A stretch of DNA of 64,000 nucleotides. Origin: Comamonas sp009360615 (GTDB lineage: Bacteria > Pseudomonadota > Gammaproteobacteria > Burkholderiales > Burkholderiaceae_C). Positions within the stretch are counted from its first letter, which is position 1, and each line of letters starts with the position of its first letter. The DNA is taken from the NCBI RefSeq assembly GCF_035784015.1, contig NZ_JALKOW010000001.1; one strand, given 5' to 3'. The position numbers and the translations under genes are program-made. This document shows, piece by piece, positions 58,998-64,000 of this stretch. Under the pieces are notes generated by a model. The model was not told the DNA's origin, searched no databases, and saw only the letters and a program-made list of their open reading frames with translations.

Positions 58998-59984
58998 TCA
59001 GTCCAGCGTGATGTTCAGATCCTTGATCAGCTTTTGCCAGCGTGCGCTTTCGCTGTGGATCAGCGCCTGGAACTGCTCGGGCGTGTTGCCCACCGGCTCA
59101 ACGCCAAAGTCGATGAGCTTTTGCTTGACTGCAGGCTCGTTGATGGCGGCGACCACCTGCTTGTTCAGCGCCGTGACGACATTGGCCGGCGTCTTGGCCG
59201 GGGCCACCATGCCGACCAGGGCCGCAGCCTGCACGCCGGGCAAGCCCAGCTCGGCAAAGGTGGGCACATCGGGCAGCTGGGGCAGGCGCGTTGCATTGGC
59301 CACGGCCAGGGGGCGCACCTTGCCGCCCTTGATGAAGCCGGCGCCGGCGGCCAGGTCCACCATCATCACGGGAATCTGACCGCCCGCCACATCGGCCAGC
59401 GCCGGAGCCGCACCGCGATAGGGCGCATGGGCGAGCTTGAGGCCGGCCTCGGACTTCAGCAGTTCCATGGCCAGATGATGGGGGCTCCCCGCGCCGGCGG
59501 AGCCGTAGTTCACGCCCTCGGCGCTGGCCTTGGCGGCGGCAATGAACTCCCTGGCGGTCTTGGCCTTCTCGGCGGGGCCGGCCACCAGAATCATGGGAAA
59601 GCGACCCATGAGCGTGACGGGCGTCAGATCCTTGCCGGGGTTGTAGCTCAGGCTCTTGTAGAGCACGGGATTGAAGATCAGCGTGCCGTTGTCGGCCGAC
59701 AGCACGGTATAGCCGTCGGCCGGTGCGCGCGCGGTCTCCGAGGCGCCGATGGCCGTGTTGCCGCCCGGGCGGTTGTCCACGACGATGGGTTGATGGGCCT
59801 GGGCGCCCCAGGCCTGGCCTATGGTGCGGGCCAGGAAGTCCGAGCCGCCGCCCGCGGCGTAGGGAACGATCCAGCGCACGCTCTTGCTCGGGAACTTGTC
59901 CTGGGCCATGACGGTGCCGGGGGCTGCGGCTAGCCAGAGCATGCTGGTGGCCAGAACCGAGGCGGTGAAGAGGCGTTTTTTCAT
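58998..59984 (-). CDS. Bug-family tripartite tricarboxylate transporter receptor
   Basis: 328 aa, signal peptide MKKRLFTASVLATSMLWLAA, cleaved after VMA. Classic Bug wording: VRWIVPYAAGGGSDFLARTI, IVVDNRPGGNTAIGASETAR, and GSAGAGSPHHLAMELLKSEA. It lies between the P450 gene (104 bases downstream) and an IclR regulator gene transcribed away. Probably binds an aromatic acid used by the catabolic genes around it. Confidence 0.93.
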   Translation of the reverse strand: MKKRLFTASVLATSMLWLAAAPGTVMAQDKFPSKSVRWIVPYAAGGGSDFLARTIGQAWGAQAHQPIVVDNRPGGNTAIGASETARAPADGYTVLSADNGTLIFNPVLYKSLSYNPGKDLTPVTLMGRFPMILVAGPAEKAKTAREFIAAAKASAEGVNYGSAGAGSPHHLAMELLKSEAGLKLAHAPYRGAAPALADVAGGQIPVMMVDLAAGAGFIKGGKVRPLAVANATRLPQLPDVPTFAELGLPGVQAAALVGMVAPAKTPANVVTALNKQVVAAINEPAVKQKLIDFGVEPVGNTPEQFQALIHSESARWQKLIKDLNITLD

Positions 59985-60070
59985 CGAGGGTGTCTCCTGG
60001 TCTGTGGTGTTGTGTGCCTGCGGGTTGACCCAGCTTCACTCCGCCTGCGGTTGCGCTTTAATAGGGGGTA

Positions 60071-60133
60071 TTTGCGTAATTTTGATACGCATTGCGTAAA
60101 TTCAGCCCGAGGGATTTCCATGACTTGAGTCAT
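60071..60133. promoter_or_regulatory. candidate IclR operators between the Bug and iclR genes
   Basis: Direct repeats TTTGCGTAAT and ATTGCGTAAA 20 bases apart, the second part of the palindrome TACGCA-T-TGCGTA (60086-60098), and a separate palindrome ATGACT-TG-AGTCAT (60120-60133). Position in the divergent gap suggests binding by the adjacent IclR protein. Confidence 0.5.
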
Positions 60134-60183
60134 GAACTTGAATCAGAATGCCGGTCCAAGCCCTGCCATCAATCGCTACAGAC

Positions 60184-61071
60184 ATGAAAAAAGACAAGAA
60201 GACTGCGGACGTCGTGCTGCCGACCATTGCGGCGCACGAGCCGCGCGCCAGGAAGGCGCGCCAGCCCGGTGCTGCCGTCGAAGCTGCGGACGGGCGCGAG
60301 CGCCGCCAGCGTGTGCAGGCGGCCGAGACCTGCCTGGCCGTGCTCAAGGCGCTGGCCGGTCTGGGCGGGCGTGCCAGCCTCACGGCCATCGGTGCGGCCG
60401 TCGGTGAAAGTCCGGCCAAGGTGCACCGCTACCTGGCCAGTCTCATGGCCGAAGGTCTGGTGGAGCAGGATCGCGGCGGCACCCAGTACGCGCTGGGACG
60501 CGAGGCCATCCATATCGGCCTGGCCGCGATGCGCCAGAACGATCCGGTGCGCATGGCCGAGCCGGCCCTGCAGCAGCTGCGCGAGTCGCTGCAGGTCACG
60601 AGCTTTGTGGCGGTGATGGGCAATATGGGGCCGACCATCGTGCGTTTCGAGGAGCCCAGCCTGCCCATCACCGTGAATGTGCGGGTGGGCTCGGTCATGT
60701 CCATGCTCTGGTCGGCCACGGGGCGAGCCTTCTTTGCCTTCATGGAGCCGCAGCCCGAGGTCGAGGCGCTGCTGGCGCGCGAGCTGGAGGCCGCCGGCCC
60801 CGAGCAGCGCCGTCTGCTGCATGCCAGCAGGCCGCTGGAGCAGTTGCGCGGCGAGATTCGCGCAGCCGGTTGCGCTGCGATCCGTGACCTGAATCTGCCC
60901 GGCATCAGCGCCGTGGCGGCCCCTTTGCGCGACTACAACGGCCATGTCGTGGCCGTGCTCTGCGCGCTGGGTGCCAGCGGTGGCTTCGACCCCGATCCGC
61001 AAGGCCGGATTGCCCAGGCCGTGTGCGAGCAGGCGCGCGCCATCAGCGCCTCGCTGGGCTACCGGGACTAG
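60184..61071 (+). CDS. IclR-family transcriptional regulator
   Basis: 295 aa. A basic N-terminal tail (MKKDKKTADVVLPTIAAHEP) leads to the winged helix: RVQAAETCLAVLKALAGLGG, ASLTAIGAAVGESPAKVHRYLASLMAEG. The C-terminal effector domain has TGRAFFAFMEP and GISAVAAPLRDYNGHVVAVLC. An ATG at 60148 could add 12 residues. Converges with a second iclR gene three bases away. Probably governs the divergent Bug-P450 genes. Confidence 0.88.
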   Translation: MKKDKKTADVVLPTIAAHEPRARKARQPGAAVEAADGRERRQRVQAAETCLAVLKALAGLGGRASLTAIGAAVGESPAKVHRYLASLMAEGLVEQDRGGTQYALGREAIHIGLAAMRQNDPVRMAEPALQQLRESLQVTSFVAVMGNMGPTIVRFEEPSLPITVNVRVGSVMSMLWSATGRAFFAFMEPQPEVEALLARELEAAGPEQRRLLHASRPLEQLRGEIRAAGCAAIRDLNLPGISAVAAPLRDYNGHVVAVLCALGASGGFDPDPQGRIAQAVCEQARAISASLGYRD

Positions 61072-61074
61072 GTC

Positions 61075-61902
61075 TCAGGCTTCAGTCAGGGCAGCCGGGG
61101 CTCCGAGGCGCTGCGACAGCTGGCGTGCCTGGGCCTGCAGCTTTCGTGCCGGCATGCCCGCGGGGTCCAGCGTCAGCGTGACCGAAGGGCCGATGGCGGC
61201 AATCGCCAGCACCAACTGGCCGAAGCCGTCGAACACCGGCACCGCCAGCGCGCTTACCCCCGACAGCAGCTGGTTCTCGACCACGCTCAGGTGATGGCGG
61301 CGGATGGCTTCCAGCTCTTGCGCAAACGCCGGTTCGTCCAGGCGATGGCCTTCGGCCTGCAGCAGCGGTGCGATGCGAGCGGGGTCGCCGAAGGCCGCAA
61401 AAATCTTGCCTGTGGCCGTATGGCGCAGCGAGGCCGGCGTGCCGTGGCGCATGGCCACATAGACATGGGTCGGACCTTCCTCGACACGGATGATGGTCGG
61501 CCCCTGGCCGCTCCACATGGACACCGACACGGTATAGCCCACCTCTTGCGCCAGGGCGGGCAGCTCGGCAATCGCCATGCGCACAGGGTCTGCCTGCTGC
61601 AGGCTGATCAGCCCCATTTGAATGGCCAGCGGACCCAGGCCGTAGTGGCCGCTGACGCGATCCTGCTCCATCAGCCCCAGCTTGCAAAAACTCACCAGAT
61701 AAGGATGGGCCTTGGCGGCCGTCATCTCGGCTTCGCGCGCCAGGTCCTTGAGCGCCATGCGCCGGCCCGTGCGCGCCAGCACCTTGAGCAGCTGGCCGCC
61801 GACCTCCACGCTCTGTATGCCGCGCGGTGCGCGCGTGGGCTCGTCGTCACAGGAGTCGAGTGGCAAGCGGGCGTCGGTCGAAGAGGTGTTGGCGTGAGGC
61901 AT
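61075..61902 (-). CDS. IclR-family transcriptional regulator
   Basis: 275 aa. Helix-turn-helix: GIQSVEVGGQLLKVLARTGR, MALKDLAREAEMTAAKAHPYLVSFCKLG. Effector domain: YTVSVSMWSGQGPTIIRVEE, HTATGKIFAAFGDP, LLSGVSALAVPVFDGFGQLV. It is divergent from the MBL-fold gene, with an AT-rich 147-base gap containing palindromes, and converges on the other iclR. Likely regulates the MBL and FAD hydroxylase genes. Confidence 0.88.
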   Translation of the reverse strand: MPHANTSSTDARLPLDSCDDEPTRAPRGIQSVEVGGQLLKVLARTGRRMALKDLAREAEMTAAKAHPYLVSFCKLGLMEQDRVSGHYGLGPLAIQMGLISLQQADPVRMAIAELPALAQEVGYTVSVSMWSGQGPTIIRVEEGPTHVYVAMRHGTPASLRHTATGKIFAAFGDPARIAPLLQAEGHRLDEPAFAQELEAIRRHHLSVVENQLLSGVSALAVPVFDGFGQLVLAIAAIGPSVTLTLDPAGMPARKLQAQARQLSQRLGAPAALTEA

Positions 61903-61939
61903 GACGGCATTGTGACGCTGGACGGTGCAGGAGAAGGTC

Positions 61940-62030
61940 TCCAGGGTTTTTCACTATGACAAATCAATTGTGCAATGTTGAATTTGAATCTAGCATTCAG
62001 AAATTCGATAAAGATGAATGCATTTGTTTA
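61940..62030. promoter_or_regulatory. AT-rich divergent promoter with inverted repeats
   Basis: Between the iclR (minus) and MBL (plus) genes. GCATTC and GAATGC arms (61993-61998 and 62016-62021) lie 17 bases apart, and AAATTCAACAT/TGTTGAATTT-like sequence is at about 61977-61987. Base composition falls well below the neighbours. Candidate IclR-controlled promoter. Confidence 0.45.
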
Positions 62031-62049
62031 AAACAAAGAGACTGCAACG

Positions 62050-63006
62050 ATGAGCACCAAGACCTTTGCCTCCGCCGCCGACCTCGACGTCAAGAAGGTG
62101 AGCTTCGACAAGCTCTCCGAACATGCCTATGCCTACACGGCCGAAGGCGATCCCAACACCGGCATCGTCATCGGCGACGACGCCGTGATGGTCATCGACA
62201 CCCAGGCCACGCCCGTCATGGCCGAGGACGTGATCCGCCGCATCCGCGAAGTCACGGACAAGCCCATCAAATACGTGACGCTGTCGCACTACCATGCGGT
62301 GCGCGTGCTGGGGGCTTCGGCCTATGGCGCCGAGCACATCATTGCCAGCCAGGACACCTACGACCTCATCGTCGAGCGCGGCGAGCAGGACAAGGCCAGC
62401 GAGATCGGCCGCTTTCCGCGTCTGTTCCAGAACGTCGAGAGCGTGCCTGAGGGCATGACCTGGCCGACCATGACCTTCACGGGCAAGATGACGCTGTGGC
62501 TGGGCACGCTCGAAGTGCAGATCCTGCAGCTGGGCCGAGGCCATACCAAGGGCGATACCGTGGTCTGGCTGCCCCAGGACAAGGTGCTTTTCAGTGGCGA
62601 CCTGGTCGAGTTCGATGCCACGCCCTATGCCGGCGATGCCTATTTCCAGGACTGGCCGCAGACGCTGGACGCCATTGCCGCCCTGCAGCCGGAAAAGCTG
62701 GTGCCCGGCCGCGGTGCGGCGCTGCAGAACGCTGCCGAAGTGCAGGCCGGTCTGGCAGGTACGCGCAACTTCATCAGCGATCTGTGGGCCGAAGTCAAGG
62801 CCGGCGCCGATGCGCGCCAGGACCTGCGCAAGGTGTACGAGGCGGCCTTTGCCAAGCTGCAGCCCAGATACGGACACTGGGTGATCTTCAATCACTGCAT
62901 GCCCTTCGATGTGACGCGCGCCTATGACGAGGCTTCGGGCCATGCCGATCCGCGCATCTGGACAGCCGAGCGCGACCGCGAGATGTGGCAGGCGCTGGAA
63001 GGCTGA
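62050..63006 (+). CDS. MBL-fold metallohydrolase-like protein with altered metal motif
   Basis: 318 aa metallo-beta-lactamase fold. TGIVIGDDAVMVIDTQATPV is the usual start of the fold. The metal motif, normally HxHxDH, reads SHYHAVRV (His80, His82, then Val84 and Arg85). Later ligands are conserved: GRGHTKGDTVVWLP (His165) and FSGDLVEFDATPY (Asp184). One zinc site may survive, the other is probably lost. It precedes the FAD hydroxylase gene by 240 bases and may hydrolyse a ring-cleavage intermediate. Confidence 0.8.
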   Translation: MSTKTFASAADLDVKKVSFDKLSEHAYAYTAEGDPNTGIVIGDDAVMVIDTQATPVMAEDVIRRIREVTDKPIKYVTLSHYHAVRVLGASAYGAEHIIASQDTYDLIVERGEQDKASEIGRFPRLFQNVESVPEGMTWPTMTFTGKMTLWLGTLEVQILQLGRGHTKGDTVVWLPQDKVLFSGDLVEFDATPYAGDAYFQDWPQTLDAIAALQPEKLVPGRGAALQNAAEVQAGLAGTRNFISDLWAEVKAGADARQDLRKVYEAAFAKLQPRYGHWVIFNHCMPFDVTRAYDEASGHADPRIWTAERDREMWQALEG

Positions 63007-63066
63007 TCGCCCTTGGGCCGCCCGGCTGGACGTCTTGAGCGCAGGCGCGGCGGTCTGCAGTGACGC

Positions 63067-63105
63067 TATCAAAGTGGGAGCTGCTTGCACCAGATTTTCA
63101 AGGAA
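63067..63105. repeat. diverged GCTGCTTGC-type intergenic repeat copy
   Basis: TATCAAAGTGGGAGCTGCTTGC followed by ACCAGATTTTCAAGG, in the 241-base gap between the MBL and hydroxylase genes. Shares the GCTGCTTGC core with the elements at 2055, 47218 and 51208 but is the least similar. Confidence 0.4.
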
Positions 63106-63247
63106 TTCAATTGAGAAAGATATTGAGTTCCATGAATGGCAAGCGGTAGAAGCTATCAAAAAACAGATTTTGAATCCGGTCGCCAAGAGCCGGAGGGGCG
63201 GTTTCGCCCCGAAAAACAGATCCACGCTTTTCAAGGTTTGCGCATCG

Positions 63248-64000
63248 ATGAACGCCATGTCCACTCCAGTCATTGCTCCTGACGCTCTGCGCGGCAGTGC
63301 CGCCGACATCCAGTCCATCCATATTCCCTATCGGCGGCATGCGGACCAGGATGCCGATGCGCCGGCTCGCCACCCCGTGGTCGTCGTCGGCGCCGGGCCC
63401 GTAGGCCTGTCTCTGGTCATCGATCTGGCGCAGCGCGGCCAGCCGGTGGTGGTGCTCGACAACGACTGCAAGCTCTCCACGGGCTCGCGCGCCATCTGCT
63501 TTTCCAAGCGCACGCTGGAGATCTGGGACCGCCTGGGCGTGGGCCAGCCCATGGTGGACAAGGGCGTGTCCTGGAATCTGGGCAAGGTGTTTGCCCGGGA
63601 TCAGTCGCTCTACCAGTTCGACCTGCTGCCCGAGGCCGGTCACGAGCGTCCGGCCTTCATCAATCTGCAGCAGTACTACGCCGAAGCCTATCTGGTCGAG
63701 CGCGCGCTGCAGCTGCCGCTCATCGATCTGCGCTGGCACAACAAGGTCACGGCGCTGGCGCCGCGCGACGATGGGGCGGTGCTGACGGTGGAGACGCCCG
63801 AGGGCGAGTACCGGATCGACGCCCAGTGGGTGCTGGCCTGCGACGGATCGCGCTCGCCCTTGCGCGGGCTGCTGGGCCAGGAAAGCCATGGCCGCATCTT
63901 CCGCGACCGCTTTCTGATTGCCGATGTGAAGATGCATGCGGATTTCCCGACCGAGCGCTGGTTCTGGTTCGATCCGCCGTTTCATCCGGGCCAGAGCGTG
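63248..64000 (+). CDS. FAD-dependent aromatic hydroxylase, N-terminal part (runs off window)
   Basis: First 251 codons of a flavoprotein monooxygenase of the PheA/TetX/MhpA class. The FAD fingerprint is HPVVVVGAGPVGLSLVIDLA (GxGxxG), the ribose-binding Glu equivalent is in VVVLDND, the RAICFSKRTLEIWDRLGV segment is typical of MhpA-like 3-hydroxyphenylpropionate hydroxylases, and the DG motif is in VLACDGSRSPLRGLLG. About 50 residues precede the FAD domain. An ATG at 63257 is an alternative start. With the MBL, IclR and P450 genes it marks an aromatic catabolic cluster. Confidence 0.88.
   Translation, partial: MNAMSTPVIAPDALRGSAADIQSIHIPYRRHADQDADAPARHPVVVVGAGPVGLSLVIDLAQRGQPVVVLDNDCKLSTGSRAICFSKRTLEIWDRLGVGQPMVDKGVSWNLGKVFARDQSLYQFDLLPEAGHERPAFINLQQYYAEAYLVERALQLPLIDLRWHNKVTALAPRDDGAVLTVETPEGEYRIDAQWVLACDGSRSPLRGLLGQESHGRIFRDRFLIADVKMHADFPTERWFWFDPPFHPGQSV

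Noticed and set aside
57374..59011. 545-codon plus-strand frame opposite the P450 gene
   Set aside because: Antisense shadow; the P450 on the minus strand has complete motifs.
1..64000. CRISPR arrays, tRNA genes, prophage
   Set aside because: No regularly spaced repeats, no cloverleaf-like sequences and no phage structural genes were seen on reading; a dedicated search could still find a missed tRNA.

Overview
The window reads as chromosome from a high-GC betaproteobacterium of the Comamonadaceae, most like Comamonas. Evidence is the mix of Bug-family solute receptors, an AtzB-like set of nitrogen-scavenging genes, a complete urease and urea-uptake locus, and short family-typical intergenic repeats (ATAGCTGCTTGCGC-type). 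The genus assignment is inference from gene content; no search was run.

Layout. 1-170: 5S rRNA and terminator, the tail of an rrn operon. 0.3-4.4 kb: a class II glutamine amidotransferase, two tandem 4-oxalocrotonate tautomerase paralogues, a small Cys-rich protein and malate synthase G. 4.8-8.1 kb: a roadblock-type protein, about 1.4 kb without an intact gene (probable decayed regulator), a LysR regulator and a DUF2214 membrane protein. 8.5-11.8 kb: argS, a SPOR protein and dsbA. 12.26-14.75 kb: a group II intron with an RT-maturase-HNH protein, ending about ten bases before lptA. 14.8-17.9 kb: lptA-lptB-rpoN, with no lptC in front. 18.1-27.2 kb: housekeeping and resistance genes (lpxO-like, DUF711, csaA, an rRNA methyltransferase, a PIN protein, fosA, a guanidine-II riboswitch with the guanidinium exporter gdx/sugE, DAHP synthase, GNAT), then a 25-codon gene with its own strong promoter and terminator.

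27.3-55.1 kb is a large nitrogen-scavenging region. Urease genes ureABCEFG lie on the minus strand, interrupted by hupE/ureJ-, lysE-, cyclotransferase- and monooxygenase-type genes. Divergent from ureA are a TonB receptor and a DUF4198 protein, probably for nickel. Next come a RutR-like TetR regulator and a nine-gene operon: ferredoxin, flavodoxin-like reductase, cytosine-deaminase-like amidohydrolase, Rid protein, creatininase-family hydrolase, three ABC transporter genes and an FAD oxidase. The urea transporter urtABCDE follows, then a TauD-type dioxygenase, a Bug receptor and ureD. Four near-perfect sigma-54 promoters (GG-N10-GC) and NtrC-type sites tie these units together, and rpoN is in the same window. 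I read the whole as one nitrogen-limitation programme: import and open a nitrogen heterocycle (identity unknown), capture urea, and split it with nickel urease.

55.1-64 kb: an unrecognised membrane protein, a self-sufficient CYP116B-type P450 fused to its reductase, a Bug receptor, two IclR regulators, an MBL-fold protein with an altered metal motif, and the start of an FAD aromatic hydroxylase that runs off the window. This looks like an aromatic or xenobiotic catabolic locus.
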